A stretch of 64,000 bases of DNA, taken from assembly GCA_963708775.1 (NCBI GenBank), contig CAVPTI010000012.1, forward strand, positions 496,001 through 560,000, read 5' to 3'. This document shows positions 48,316 through 59,685 of the stretch, piece after piece. Both the position numbers and the translations under genes were made by a program. The stretch comes from JAGVSR01 sp963708775. GTDB taxonomy: Bacteria > Pseudomonadota > Alphaproteobacteria > Rhizobiales > Hyphomicrobiaceae. Each line of letters begins with the position of its first letter. Within the stretch, counting starts at the first letter, position 1. A model generated the notes under the pieces. The model searched no databases. It worked only from the letters and a program-made list of their open reading frames with translations, and was not told where the DNA came from.

Positions 48316-48389
48316 CCGCGTTAAGGGATCGCGGGTCTCCTTGTGCAACATGGATTGACCCTGTCCTGCGCCTCTTTTATCTGACGCGG

Positions 48390-48909
48390 ATGGCCAAGCT
48401 CCCTATCATCACCCTGCCCGATCCGATCCTGCGCCAAGCGTCGGCGCCCATCGAACGTGTGGACGCTGACGATTCTGCGGTTGGCCGACGACATGCTGGA
48501 GACGATGTACGACGCGCCGGGGATCGGATTGGCCGCGATCCAGGTTGGCGTGCCACGGCGCCTTGTGGTGCTGGACTGCGCGGCGGAGGGTGAGGCGCCC
48601 GAGCCGCGCGTGCTGATCAATCCTGAGATTTTGCATCTGGGTGCGCAAACGAAGGTTTACGAGGAAGGATGTCTGTCGATTCCCGATTTCCGGGTCGATA
48701 TCGAACGGCCCGCGGAACTGCGATTGAGGTACATCGATCGGGAGGGCAAGCTGCAGGAGCACGATGCTGGCGGATTGCTTGCGACGGCCATCCAGCATGA
48801 ACTCGATCATCTCGACGGCAAGCTGATCATCGATTTTCTGTCGCGGCTGAAGCGGGACATGGTGGTTCGCAAGTTCAAGAAGCTGGCGCGTCAAGACGGG
48901 CCGTTGTGA
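48390..48909 (+). CDS. def: Peptide deformylase (frameshifted)
   Basis: Removes the formyl group from nascent N-terminal fMet. Motif 1 GIGLAAIQVG, motif 2 EGCLS and motif 3 HELDHLDG (two His and one Cys binding Fe2+) are intact. One extra base near 48470 separates MAKLPIITLPDPILRQASAPIERVDA from ILRLADDMLETMYDAPG. Corrected length 172 residues. Followed by fmt 44 bases downstream, the classic def-fmt pair. Confidence 0.95.
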
Positions 48910-48953
48910 CGAATAGGCCGCTCTGACGGCGGATCAGCCGGGGGGCTCGCAGC

Positions 48954-49896
48954 ATGCCGCTGAAACTTGTCTTCATGGGAACGCCCGAGTTTTCGGTGCC
49001 GTGCCTCGATGCGCTGGTGGCGGCGGGGCACGAAATCGTCGCCGTCTATTCGCAGCCGCCCCGTCCGGCCGGGCGAGGCATGGCGGATCGCAAGTCTCCG
49101 GTTCATGCTCGGGCGGAGGCGTTGGGGCTGCCCGTGTTGACGCCAAAAAGTTTGAAGGGGGCGGACGAGCAGGCGGCGTTTGCTGCGCACGGGTCGGATG
49201 CAGCGATCGTCGTTGCTTATGGGCTCTTGCTGCCTCGGGCCGTTCTCGATGCGCCGAAGCACGGGTGCTTTAACGTGCATGCTTCCGCGCTGCCGCGTTG
49301 GCGCGGTGCGGCTCCCATCCATCGGGCGATCATGGCGGGCGATACCGAGACAGCCGTGATGGTCATGAAAATGGAAGAAGGTCTCGATACGGGTCCCATT
49401 GTTGCGACGGAGCGGGTTTCGATCGGCCCGATGATGACGACGGGCGACCTGCACGATGTTCTCGCCTCGGCTGGGGCCAAGTTGATCGTGAGTGCGATGG
49501 CCGATCTGGCGGTTGGCCGCATCTTTCGCCGTTCCGCAAGCCTGCGATGGCGTTCTCTACGCGGCGAAGATTGACAAGTTGGAGGCGCGGATCAACTTCA
49601 ACCGGACTTCAGAACAGGTGCACAACCATATCCGCGGGCTGTCGCCATTTCCGGGTGCCTGGTTCGAGGCGGCGGGGCCGACCGGAACGATTGAGCGGAT
49701 CAAGGTGCTGCGGTCGGAGCCTGCGGTCGGTGACGGAACGCCTGGGGCGGTCCTCGACGATAACCTTACTATCGCCTGCGCTACGGGAGCCGTGCGGCTC
49801 ATAGACGTGCAGCGGGCGGGCAAGCGGCCCATGCAAGCAGCGGAGTTTTTACGCGGCTTCCCACTGACTGCGGGTACAACCGTTAAGCAATCGTAA
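48954..49896 (+). CDS. fmt: Methionyl-tRNA formyltransferase (frameshifted)
   Basis: Formylates initiator Met-tRNA using 10-formyl-tetrahydrofolate. N-terminal LVFMGTPEFSVPCLDALVAAGHEIVAVYSQPPRPAGRG, catalytic Asn/His in CFNVHASALPRWRGAAPIHRAI, and EEGLDTGPI. One extra T near 49527 breaks the linker; removing it gives GRIFAVPQACDGVLYAAKIDK and the C-terminal tRNA-binding domain to 49896. Corrected length 313 residues, normal. Confidence 0.95.
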
Positions 49897-49971
49897 AGAT
49901 GGCACCGCGAGCGGCTGGCCGATGGCATTAGGATGCGTGGCATGTGTCGTCCGTATCTGTCGGAGTTTGTC

Positions 49972-50322
49972 ATGTCGTATCGCGTTCTTGCTCTCGGTGT
50001 TGCCGTACTTCTTGGTGCCGGTTCGTCCGGCGCCTTCGCCCAGTCGTCTACAATCCGGATCGAGCCTCGGCCGGTGTATGGCGCGACGGTGACGATCGAA
50101 GAGGGGGTTCGGGTCTTTCGCCCGCTGCCGCCGGACAAGTATGTCATCGTCAATCCCAACGGGACGCCGCTGAACTTGGGGATCTCGCAGACGAACGTGA
50201 CGGAAACTCGACGCTCGTATTCCAGCAGCGTGAACAATCATCGCTATTTCGGGGCCCCCTGGAACAATGGTTGGGGCTACCCGTACCGTTCATGCATCCC
50301 GGCCATCGGCGACAGGTGCTGA
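49972..50322 (+). CDS. Small secreted hypothetical protein
   Basis: A 116-residue protein with a clear signal peptide (MSYRVLALGVAVLLGAGSSG, cleavage after AFA) and GGAG seven bases before ATG 49972. The mature part begins QSSTIRIEPRPVYGATVTIEEGVRVFRPLPP and ends with aromatic Tyr/Trp-rich YRSCIPAIGDRC holding two Cys. The family is unknown to me; similar short periplasmic proteins occur in Hyphomicrobium-like genomes. A terminator follows. Confidence 0.75.
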   Translation: MSYRVLALGVAVLLGAGSSGAFAQSSTIRIEPRPVYGATVTIEEGVRVFRPLPPDKYVIVNPNGTPLNLGISQTNVTETRRSYSSSVNNHRYFGAPWNNGWGYPYRSCIPAIGDRC

Positions 50323-50360
50323 TCGCTCGGCTTGAGGCCGGCGTGGAACGTGGCATAAGA

Positions 50361-50394
50361 GGGCACCGCGGCAGTCGCGGTGCCCTTTCCTTTC
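50361..50394 (+). terminator. Intrinsic terminator after the secreted protein
   Basis: GGGCACCGCG and CGCGGTGCCC form a perfect 10-base stem with GCAGT loop, followed by TTTCCTTTC. It separates the small secreted gene from truA. Confidence 0.9.
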
Positions 50395-50409
50395 ACTGAC
50401 GCCCAGCAG

Positions 50410-51159
50410 ATGCCCCGATATAAACTCGTCATCGAATACGACGGCACGCCATTCGTTGGCTGGCAGATCCAGTCAGAAGGGTTGTCCGTGCAGGGCGCGT
50501 TGCAGGAGGCGATTTTTCGTTTTTCCGGCGAACGCGTAAAGGTGAGGGGCGCCGGGCGGACGGATTCGGGCGTGCATGCGCTGGGGCAAGTTGCGCACGT
50601 CGATCTCACGCGTGAATGGCCGGCAGGACGTGTGCAGGACGCGATCAACTTCCATCTGAGGCCGGCGCCGTGCGCTGTGCTCAGTTGCTCTAACGTGGCG
50701 TCCACGTTTGATGCTCGGTTCAGCGCGGTGGCACGCCACTACGTTTACCGGATACTCACACGCCGGGCGCCGCCTGTCCTCGATCATGACCGCGTCTGGT
50801 GGCTGACGCACGTTCTCGATGCAGACGCGATGCGGGAGGCGGCGATGCACCTCGTAGGTTCTCACGATTTCACGACCTTCCGTGCCACGCAGTGTCAGGC
50901 AGAGTCTCCGGTGCGCACGCTGGACCGCCTGGATGTCGTGCGCGAGGGAGCGGAGATCGTGATCCGAACCTCCGCGCGATCGTTCCTTCACAACCAGGTG
51001 CGGTCGATGGTGGGTACTCTCAAATTGGTCGGTGAGGGCAAGTGGCAGCCGGACGGTGTGGCGGAAGCCTTGGCCGCACGGGATCGGAAGCGGTGCGGAA
51101 CGGTCGCGCCGGCAAGTGGACTTTACCTCGATCGGGTTGATTATCCCGAAGTGGTCTGA
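50410..51159 (+). CDS. truA: tRNA pseudouridine(38-40) synthase TruA
   Basis: A 249-residue TruA from ATG 50410 (MPRYKLVIEYDGTPFVGWQ). The catalytic Asp lies in GRTDSGVHALGQVAHVD; the RxVGTL-type block SFLHNQVRSMVGTLKLVGEGKW closes the active site. Complete length. It modifies U38-40 in the anticodon arm. The start codon lies just after a terminator and lacks a clear Shine-Dalgarno sequence. Confidence 0.96.
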   Translation: MPRYKLVIEYDGTPFVGWQIQSEGLSVQGALQEAIFRFSGERVKVRGAGRTDSGVHALGQVAHVDLTREWPAGRVQDAINFHLRPAPCAVLSCSNVASTFDARFSAVARHYVYRILTRRAPPVLDHDRVWWLTHVLDADAMREAAMHLVGSHDFTTFRATQCQAESPVRTLDRLDVVREGAEIVIRTSARSFLHNQVRSMVGTLKLVGEGKWQPDGVAEALAARDRKRCGTVAPASGLYLDRVDYPEVV

Positions 51160-51161
51160 GT

Positions 51162-54100
51162 TCAGGTGCGGACTTCGATGTGACTTCCGGCGGGTGTCTT
51201 GGTGACGAAGAAGCCATTGGGGATCGCCTGCTGCACGAGTGGAACGTGCGAAATCAGCCCGACAGAGCGTGACGCGCCGACGATGTCCTGCAGTGTCTGA
51301 AGGACGGTTTCGAGTGTGCCGCTGTCGCCATCACTGTCGAGGCTGCCGAAACCTTCGTCGATGAAAATGGTATCGAGGCGGACGTTCCCGTGGGCGCTCT
51401 CGACGATGTCGGAAAGACCCAGAGCAAGGGCGAGAGCCGCAATGAACGTCTCGCCGCCTGAGAGGGTTGAGGTTGGTCGCTGACGGCCGGTGTAGGTGTC
51501 TTCGACGGCGATGCCAAGGCCGCGGCGGGCGTTGCCTCGGCCTTCTGTTTCGCGGACAAGACTGTAGCGCGTGCGCGTCATGGGCGCCAGAGCGGAGATT
51601 GGCGGCTTCAAGTACGCGATCGAACAAGGTTGAGATCGCAAAGGTCTCAAGGTCGATCTGGTGATAGGTGCGTCCCGTGAAGGCTTCGGCAAGTTCGCGC
51701 AGGGGAGCGGTTTCTTTTTCCAGCGCGTCCAGACGGCGACCTTCGGCCGCCAGATCGCGCTGTAACTTCAGGAGTTGGGCGAGGCGCGCCAAGGCCGTTG
51801 TCGCGGCGGCCTGAGCCGCATCGAATGCCTTGGAAGCAGCATCGCGCGTGGCGGCGAGGGTGTCGAGATCAGGCCGCTGCAATTGGGCGATGATTTCAGC
51901 GGTCCGCTGAACGTGACTTTCGGCAGCAGCACTCTGCGCGGCATATTGACGAATGCGCTCTTCCATCGCCGGAATGATCGAAACATCGGCTTTGCGCATT
52001 TCGTAATCTTCGGTCGTTAGCCCGTGCTCCGCCAGGCGGGCCGCGAAGTCGGATTGCTTTCGCGCCAATTGGTCTGCAAGTCGTTCGACTTCGCCGGCCA
52101 GGGTTTCCGCTTCAGCTTTCGCCGCGGCGACAGCTTCAGCTGCTTGGCGATCTGCGGTCATGGCCAATTCATGATCGCGGATGAACGCGGTGATTGTCGT
52201 GTCCAGCGCATTGATCGCTGCGGTGAGTGTCACGGCTTCACGCAGGTCCGGTGGAACGGATTCAAGCGCGTCCGCGAAGGATTGTTCAGCCGCTGCGGAC
52301 GCTCTCGACGCTTCAAGTTCGGATTGGCGGGCGTCATCGAGTGCGGCGGACGCGGCGCTCAATTCGGTATCCAATTCCTCGATTTTGGCCTGCAATGCCA
52401 CGAGATCGGACGGCGGTCGCAAACGCTTGATCTCGTCATTCACGCCTTGCAGTTCAGCTGCGACCTCTGGGGCAGCGCGAGGTGGTGGCGCGAGGGCCTG
52501 TAGAACAGCGGTGCAGCCGGCAAAGGCCTGTTGTGCGACTTCGAACTCGCATCTGAGCGGCGGCGGCAGCAGCACGAGCTTGTTCGTAGCGAGCTTTTGC
52601 GTCGGCATACTTTGCATCAAGGCGCTCGGTGCCGGCTGTGCCGCGGGCGGGCGCCGGATGATCGTGCGACCCGCAAACGGGACATGCCTCTCCATGCGCA
52701 AGATGAGCTGCGAGGTGAGCCGCATGATCTTGAAGCAAGGCCTTTTCGAGCTCCGCATGAACTGCGCTTACCTGTTGGAAGTGCAGCTCTGCTTTGGCGA
52801 AGTCCGTGCGGCTGTCGTTGAGAGTGTCTTGGGCGTCGCGCAACTTTTGGACAGCGTCATCGAACGCTGTTGCCTCGCTGTAGAGCGTGCGCAAGTCAGC
52901 AGCAGCTTCATTCAACTGCGCGCGCTTCAAATGCGCGGACTGGGCGGCTTGAAAGGATTCGGTTGCTGCGACTTTGTTGCTCGCGAGGGCGTCGAATGCC
53001 GCCTTGGCCTTTTTGGCCGACGCAGTCCGCTCAAGCGCTGTCCGTTCCGCTGCTGCCGATGCCGCTTTTAAATTCTGAGCTGCTTCGAGTTTGATTTGGT
53101 AGGCGCGGAAGGTCTGCAGGGTGGACTTCTGCTTCTCGATTTCGGCGGATTTTCGGAGGATGGCCGTAAGCGAGGATCGCGCAGCAGTCGCCTTGGCTTC
53201 ACTTGCTTTCAATCGATCGGCGGCCTGAGCATGGCGGGCGGAAGCGTCGGCCGCTTCGCGACGGGCGTTGTCGCGCGCGTCAGCGGCATCTGCCAGAGAC
53301 GCGACGACGCGGGCAAGCTTCAATCGGCTTTCGATGGTGGCGATTTCGCTTCGCGTGGAGTGGATGCGCGCGAGTTCGGTTTCCGCTTCTAGATGCTCGC
53401 GAAAGTGGGCCTCTGTTTGTGCGGCGGCCTGATAAGCTGCCACGGCAGCGTCCCACTCGGACTTTTCTTTTGCTGCAGCGTCGCGCAGATCGCGATGACG
53501 ATGCTCCGCTTCTGCGATGCCTGCGCCGAGTTGCTCCATGGTTGCGAAGTTTTCGGCGGTGAGGCGCGCGGTGCATCCTGTCCGCGCTGCGGCAACTTCC
53601 TTTTCCGCTGCGTCGGATTTCGATTTGACGCTATCTGCGAGCCGGCGGTAGAGCGAGACGTCAAAGAGATCGCGCAGAATTCTCATCCGTTCCTGAGTGT
53701 CGGCACTGAGGAAGGCCTCGAAGCGACCTTGGGGCAAGAGCACGATCTGACGAAACTGGGCTGCTCCATAGCCGAGGATCTTTCTTATAGCCTCGTTGAC
53801 GAGCGTGACTTTGTTTTCAGCAACGACCTTGCCGGGGTTGCCGTCGCTTAATTTGCCGAGGTCAAGATCTGTGACGTCGAACAACCAGGCCTTGTGGCTT
53901 TCGCTGGTTTCGCCGCCGCCGCGCTTTGCCGGCCTCGTCTGCTCCGGCTGGCGGACGATACGATATGTGCGACCTCCCGCCTCGAAGATCAGCTCGACTT
54001 GGGTCAAGAGGCTGGGGTCGGCGTGGTCGGAGCGGAGGCTCGTGGCGTGCTGCTCGGAGCGAGCGGCTTCGCCAAAGAGCGCGAACGTCATGGCGCTGAA

Positions 54101-54232
54101 AATCGTCGATTTGCCCGAGCCGGTCGCTCCATAAATTCCGAACAAGCCGCTATCGAGTACGGCGCGAAAGTCGACGGACTGACGACCGGCGTAGGGTCCA
54201 ATGGCTTGGAGAATAAGGATCAGCGGCTTCAT
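51162..54232 (-). CDS. sbcC: Exonuclease subunit SbcC (two frameshifts)
   Basis: ATPase subunit of the SbcCD nuclease that cuts hairpins and blocked DNA ends. Walker A IYGATGSGKSTIF is near residue 40, long coiled-coil arms surround the zinc hook CPVCGS (near residue 510), and the C-terminal ABC signature STLSGGETFIAALALALGLSD and Walker B LDTIFIDEGFGSLD are complete. One extra base near 52552, shortly after the hook, and one near 51596 break the frame; corrected length is 1022 residues, normal for SbcC. Its ATG overlaps the sbcD stop (54229-54232). Confidence 0.94.
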
Positions 54233-55381
54233 GCGGGGGCATTCTCTCGGCTCGCCAGCTGCGCGATGGTGTCTGCGACGATGTGGGCTTCCTTGTCGCT
54301 TAACGGTGTACCGCGCATGACCTGCATGAAATGGGAGACGACGGTTTCGGGCTCGTCAAGCGCTGTGGTCGAGGGATGAGCCGCCGATCGTTTGGCGCGC
54401 AACGAGATCGCGTGCATAGGTTAGGCCGCACGCGAAGGGGAAGCGCTCGCGGATGCGTTTCATCGGGTCCATCAGGCGCCCATCGTCTGTGAGGATCGCT
54501 TTGATGAAGTCCTCTGAGGGGGGCAATTTCAGCAGGTCTTCAAGCGTGCCGCGAATGCGTGCGGACGCTGCGCAGGGGCTGGAAATGGGATGAGTTCAAC
54601 GGAGGCATTGCCAGGGCCGTCGATGTCGACGATCGGCCATCGACTTTTCGTTACCTTCTTCGTCGAAGCCGAACGCCAAGGGTGCGCCGGAATAGCGGAT
54701 GTTCGGAGCGCCTGCGGTTTGAGGCCGGTGGATGTGGCCAAGGGCAACATAGTGAGCTCCGGAGAAAAGTTCGGCCGGCACGGTTTCGATGCCACCGGCA
54801 ATGCGGGTCAAAGGGCGTTCGGTTTCGCTGACAGACGCGCCCGTGACGAAGGCGTGGGCCACGATGATCCAGCGCGCGCCCGGGGGGATGTGTGGACGTG
54901 CTGCGGCGATCTGAGCCCGCATGACGTCAGCGGGGCACTTTATGTTGGTGTCGGCAAAGCATTCGCGTGCGGCGTATTCGTAGCCGAACGGGAGAGCCGA
55001 GAATGCGACCGGACCATGGGCGTCGTGCAGTACGAGCGGCTCTTCGATTAAACTCAGTGGTCCGCGTACGAGTGTGCGGCGGCGATCCGCCAACATGGCC
55101 ATGGCGCCAATGCGGTCAGCGCTGTCGTGATTTCCCGCGATCAGGATGACGGCGCACGATGTATTCGCGATAACGCTCTCAATAAAACGATTGAGCAACC
55201 GCACCGCACTTTCCGGCGGTGCGGCCCGGTCAAAAATATCTCCCGCGACGACGAGTGCGTCGGGCTCAACCTTTTGCACCGCCGCAAAAACTTGGTCGAG
55301 TACCGTCGCCTGGTCTTGATCCAGTGAGTGGCCCTCGAACTGGCGTCCAAGATGCCAATCCGCTGTATGCAGAATTCTCAT
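54229..55381 (-). CDS. sbcD: Exonuclease subunit SbcD (three frameshifts)
   Basis: Mre11-type phosphoesterase nuclease subunit. N-terminal metal motifs are intact: HTADWHLG, VAGDIFDR, LIAGNHDSADR, VAHAFVTG and ALGHIHRPQ. The frame breaks near 54627 (extra base), 54563 (base missing) and about 54405 (extra base). The pieces read ...SMAIVDIDGPG..., IRGTLEDLLKLPPSEDFIKAILTDD... and AAHPSTTALDEPETVVSHF. Corrected length is about 383 residues. It is the first gene of the sbcDC pair. Confidence 0.93.
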
Positions 55382-55678
55382 TGCGTCCCAACCCCCTCGG
55401 CCACGTGCCGTTCTACACTGGGGGCCTTACCGCACGCGAGCGCGGGCGCACGTCATCGCGGGGTTATCCAACACGATGTTCGCAGAACAAGCGGGCGGCG
55501 CCTTGCAACCGGCACGAGACAGCGCAGGCGCCATGCGTTGCTAAAAAATTGAATTTGATGGCAGCGGTGCATTCGCTGCCGATCCACAGCCCTCACAAAT
55601 AGTGAGACGGACGGTGCTTCCGTCGATTCGCAACGTGGCGATCACTGTTCGCGACCGCCACGTGTTTTCAAGACTTCG

Positions 55679-56068
55679 TTACGAGACTGTCTCGAACGCC
55701 CGCGTCTCGGCTGGGCGCGCTTCGTCCGGATCTGGCCCGGTCAGAGCATCAATGAGGCTCGCTTCCACGCCTGGCCCCAGCATCTGCAGTGAGACTTCCT
55801 TGCCATTTTCGAACCGGATGCCATCCCGGTATGGACCGGGCTCCAGGCGAACGAACGTGACAGTTGCTTCGTCCTTGTCGAACAAGCAGCGGAGATGCGG
55901 TGGCACCTTCGCTAACCTCAAGGTGGTGTCACAAGACATGCAGATAGCCGTCGCCGGATCTCCTGGGGCTATGAAGCCCACGCTTCCACTGGGGAAGCGG
56001 TATGTCGTGTAACGTTCCTCTGTTCGTGCGGGCCGGCTCCGGTACATCTCGAGTGAATAATCACACAT
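55679..56068 (-). CDS. Conserved hypothetical protein (MCDYSLE type)
   Basis: A 129-residue soluble protein starting MCDYSLEMYRSRPARTEERYTTYRFPSG. It contains a CMSCDTTL Cys pair (residues 43 and 46 region) and another Cys in HLRCLFDKDEA, which may bind a metal. The MCDYSL start is a pattern I have met in several Rhizobiales hypothetical proteins. Function unknown. It stands alone between sbcD and the divergent methyltransferase. Confidence 0.75.
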   Translation of the reverse strand: MCDYSLEMYRSRPARTEERYTTYRFPSGSVGFIAPGDPATAICMSCDTTLRLAKVPPHLRCLFDKDEATVTFVRLEPGPYRDGIRFENGKEVSLQMLGPGVEASLIDALTGPDPDEARPAETRAFETVS

Positions 56069-56336
56069 TGCGCAGCCTCCTTTTACTGTCGCTTGATCGA
56101 GGGGCCACCCAGCTATGCCGGTTGAAGGCTGTTCCTCGAGGACTTGAGAACTTCATGTGCGCGCGAGTTGTTCCCACCGATGCGGCGTCCGGCGATATTC
56201 TTTCTAGGGGTCCCCAATCTCTCGAGGCGAACTGAAATGCCTTTCGGTACCAACGGCGAGCCGGCACCCAACCGGCCGCTCTGAGACCCGCAAAGGCCCC
56301 ATCGAAGTCCGCATCCAAATGTGATTGCTCTGCGTT

Positions 56337-57426
56337 ATGGTGGGGCTGCAACCCCAATCATCCGAGGCTGCCCTGTCCAATACGTTCAACGCCACCGCAG
56401 ATTTTGTTGCCAATATGGTCCGTCTCGGCTGGTTCACGGGTGTGGGCCTGCTGGCCGATCGCGCGGCCCGGCAAGCTGGATATCGGCCTTCGCCACGGCC
56501 GGCCGGACCGTACCGTGCCCGAACGTGATACCGTGATGGCCGATATCGTTGATCTGTTCAGGCGAGATGCTGAACTGGTCCAGAGTGGCGTTGCTGCGCC
56601 GGGCGGCGAACCCGCCGGCGGATTACGGGACCATGTCGGCCGTCTGCGCGCGATGCTGGAAGACATTCCTTCGACTATCGAGCGGCAGACGACGCGGCGC
56701 GTTGACACCGCCACCACGAGTATCGACAGCTCAGGGTTGCCGAACTATTTCACGCAAGACTTTCATTTTCAAACCGGAGGCTATCTATCGGATCAGTCTG
56801 CCCGGTTATACGACGTTCAAGTCGAGACGCTGTTTCGCGGGTCGGCATTCGCGATGCGACGGCAGGCTCTGGCACCGATCGCCGACTTTATGCATGGCCG
56901 CGATCAGCGCCATGTTCGCCTGCTCGATGTAGCGTGCGGTACCGGGCGGTTTCTTCGTGAAGTGCGACGTGTGTATCCGGCGATGCGACTTGCAGGGCTT
57001 GATCTATCACGGCCGTACCTCCGGGAAGCGGAACTCCATCTTAATGGCTTGCGCGGTGTTCAATGGATCGAGGGTAATGCTGAAGCGATCCCGCTTGCAG
57101 ACGCGAGCCAAGACATCATTACCAGCATCTACCTTTTTCACGAATTGCCGCCGGAGGTGCGCCGCACGGTTGCTGCCGAAATCGCTCGCTTGCTGAAGCC
57201 CGGCGGCCTTTTCGTGTTCATTGATAGCCTTCAACGCGGCGATCGGCCGGGAGGCTGGGATGGATTTCTCGACGGTTTTCCCGAACGTTTCCATGAACCG
57301 TACTTTCGGCAATATACGATCGACGATCTCGACGGTGCTTTCACGGCAGCTGGTCTTGAAGCGGTGGCGACTTGGCCTGCTTTTCTTTCTAAAGTCATGG
57401 TCCGTCGGAAGAAGATCGACGCTTAA
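56337..57426 (+). CDS. Class I SAM-dependent methyltransferase (frameshifted N-terminus)
   Basis: The methyltransferase core has RLLDVACGTGRFLREVRRVYP (motif I) with AGLDLSRPYL and ITSIYLFHELPPEVRR, LLKPGGLFVFIDSLQ. The intact frame begins only at about 56536, but another frame upstream (56337-56528) encodes a matching N-terminal extension, LSNTFNATADFVANMVRLGW, seen in this group of roughly 360-residue methyltransferases. Removing one base near 56508 joins them (GPYVPERDTVMADIVDLF). Corrected length 362. Conserved YFTQDFHFQTGGYLSDQSARLYD suggests a lipid- or natural-product-type substrate; unknown. Confidence 0.8.
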
Positions 57427-57432
57427 CGCGAC

Positions 57433-57798
57433 TTACGCAGTCTCCTGGCTTAACTTTCGATCGAAGCTGGCAACGGCCGCAAGCAACGTCGCCCGGCGCA
57501 CAGGTTTGGGAACGAAAGGAGCTGCGCGCAGCGGAAGTAGAAGTTCCCACTGCGAGTAACCCGATACGACAACAAATGGGATTGAACGTCGCTCCAGCGC
57601 GGTGGCGACTGGTGAAACACTTGATCCGGCGAGATTGGCGTCCAGGATAGCCAGATCACAGATCGACCCATTGCTGAGAATGCCGATGACCTCGTCCGCG
57701 GAGGCGGCTTGACCAACGATCGTGTGTCCTTCTGCCGTCAAAATATCAGAGATTTCGGTCGCAACTAGGTACTCGTCCTCAACGATGAGTATCCGCAT
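57433..57798 (-). CDS. Single-domain response regulator
   Basis: A receiver domain with no output domain, 121 residues from ATG 57798 (GGGGCGGAG upstream). Acidic pocket EDE near residue 6-8, phospho-acceptor Asp in LAILDANLAG, Ser in VVSGYS, and Lys in FVPKPVRR are all present. Proteins of this type act as phosphate shuttles or in the alphaproteobacterial stress and motility circuits. No histidine kinase is nearby. Convergent with the methyltransferase gene, 7 bases away. Confidence 0.9.
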   Translation of the reverse strand: MRILIVEDEYLVATEISDILTAEGHTIVGQAASADEVIGILSNGSICDLAILDANLAGSSVSPVATALERRSIPFVVVSGYSQWELLLPLRAAPFVPKPVRRATLLAAVASFDRKLSQETA

Positions 57799-57898
57799 CT
57801 GCTCCGCCCCTTTAGCGCACATGGCGCGTTACCTTCCGACTGTGTGTAATGCCGCTAGAATACCGACGGTTCCAAGTTCTTCAATTTGTGCTCAAACA

Positions 57899-59656
57899 TC
57901 AAACTGCCAGGCCTCCATCACGGATCAGTGCGGTGAAGAGCCCCCCGCGCTTAGCCAACTCTGCGTATGTACCCATTTCTGCAATTTTGCCGTGGTCCAG
58001 GAGAATGATCTTGTCTGCGCCACGAATTGTCGAAAGACGATGAGCAATGACGAACGTTGTTCGCCCGGCGCGCAGCCTGTCGAGTGCATCCTGGATACGC
58101 ATTTCGGTCGCAACATCGAGCGCAGACGTCGCCTCATCCAATATCAGGAGCGGAGCGTCCTTCAAAATGGCGCGCGCGACAGCAATCCGCTGGCGTTCGC
58201 CGCCGGACAGACCCTGACCCCGATCTCCAAGTATCGTTTCGAAACCGTGCTCTTTTCGAAGGATGAAATCTATAGCGCCGGCGGTGCTGGCGGCTGCTTC
58301 TATTTCGGCCATACTTGCTCCGGGGCGTCCAATGGCAATATTTTCTGCGATTGAGCGGCTGAAGAGCGCTGGATCTTGAAAGACAACGCCAATGGAGCCG
58401 CGCAACGATGCCAGAGTGACCTCGCGGATGTCCTGCCCGTCGACGAGAATGCGGCCGGTCTCTGGATCATAGGCGCGGGTCAGCAGAGCCAGAGCGGTTG
58501 ATTTTCCGGACCCTGTCGCACCAACGAGGGCTACGGTTTCGCCCGGATTAGCTTCGAAACTAAGGCCGACCACGCCGCCTGAACCGCGGGGGTATTGGAA
58601 GGTGACATTCTCGAAGGATACGTGGCTCGCGCGCACCACCAGCGGCTTCGCGTTCGGCATTTCTACGATTTCAGGTCGCTCGTCTAGAATTGAGAAGAAT
58701 TGCACGAGCGTGGGCGCTTTCATAAAAAGGCCCATGAGAAAACTTGTCGTCTGATCCATCCGTCCGATAAGCAGAGTGGTGAAGCCTATGAAGGCCACTA
58801 TATCGCCGATGGAGGCCTGCCCCTGTGACGACAAGAACGCGCCATACGCAAAGATGGCGACTATTGCGACCGACGACGCACCGCGCGTGAGCACCGATGA
58901 CGCTGCCCACCAGTTCAGAACGGGATATTGAGTTGCCAATAATCGATCGAGAGATGATCGAACCGATCGCATTTCGAGGGTGACTGCGAGAAAGCTTTGC
59001 AGCACGCTCACATTGCCAACGAGATCACTGGCATGACCAGAAAAGCTCATAAACTGATCTTCGACCTTCGACTGCTCGGTCGATGTGTTGGCAATGACGA
59101 GAAGGTTCACGCCGACGTATATTGCCACGATTGAGCCGAGCAAGAGAGAGAGGCGCCAGTTGAGGTAGACGGCGATGGGGATCAGGAAGACGAGTGCGGA
59201 TATATTCGAGATTTGTTCTCGGAAGACTGGCAGCCATACACCGAAGAGGCACTCGCACCCTGTCGTCATCACGCGCATTAGGCGTCCCGCTTGCGCCTTC
59301 GAATGAAATGATGCGGGAAGTGCCAGAACGTGACCAAGAAACGTTTCCATGGCTGCAACTCGCCTGCGATGAGCCATACGATCGGCAACGACGGAAATCA
59401 GGAGGCCGCTCAAAAACGAAGATATACTGACCAAGCCCCAAAGCACGACGAAGCTGAGCGAGTCACGGCCTTGCGCCAGAGCATTCACCGCTTTGCCGAA
59501 TAGCAGGGGTTCCGCGACCTGCAGTGCACCGGATATGATGCCGGCGACCGTCAGGGTGCTAGCGATATGCTTTTCGGGAGCGAGTAGAAGGAGGGTGCGA
59601 AGCAGTGCGCGTCGAAGTTCCGACGCAGCGCTACGGATAAGCGGCTGTGATGCCAT
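57899..59656 (-). CDS. ABC transporter, fused permease/ATPase, NdvA/ChvA-like
   Basis: A 585-residue half-transporter: six membrane helices (residues about 30-320) and an ATPase with Walker A GATGSGKSTALALL, Q-loop VFQDPALFSRS, signature LSGGERQRIAVARAI and Walker B PLLILDEATSALD, then HRLSTI. Sequence pieces such as EPLLFGKAVNAL and YPVLNWWAASSVLTRGAS match NdvA/ChvA, exporters of cyclic beta-1,2-glucan. The glucan synthase NdvB is not in the window, so a lipid or other glycan substrate remains possible. Confidence 0.82.
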   Translation of the reverse strand: MASQPLIRSAASELRRALLRTLLLLAPEKHIASTLTVAGIISGALQVAEPLLFGKAVNALAQGRDSLSFVVLWGLVSISSFLSGLLISVVADRMAHRRRVAAMETFLGHVLALPASFHSKAQAGRLMRVMTTGCECLFGVWLPVFREQISNISALVFLIPIAVYLNWRLSLLLGSIVAIYVGVNLLVIANTSTEQSKVEDQFMSFSGHASDLVGNVSVLQSFLAVTLEMRSVRSSLDRLLATQYPVLNWWAASSVLTRGASSVAIVAIFAYGAFLSSQGQASIGDIVAFIGFTTLLIGRMDQTTSFLMGLFMKAPTLVQFFSILDERPEIVEMPNAKPLVVRASHVSFENVTFQYPRGSGGVVGLSFEANPGETVALVGATGSGKSTALALLTRAYDPETGRILVDGQDIREVTLASLRGSIGVVFQDPALFSRSIAENIAIGRPGASMAEIEAAASTAGAIDFILRKEHGFETILGDRGQGLSGGERQRIAVARAILKDAPLLILDEATSALDVATEMRIQDALDRLRAGRTTFVIAHRLSTIRGADKIILLDHGKIAEMGTYAELAKRGGLFTALIRDGGLAV

Positions 59657-59685
59657 TGCTGGCTTTCATACGAACCGGAAGTGAT

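Noticed and set aside
55490..55502. GTTCGCAGAAC palindrome upstream of sbcD as an SOS box
   Set aside because: Alphaproteobacterial LexA sites are direct GTTC-N7-GTTC repeats; this is an inverted repeat with the wrong spacing.
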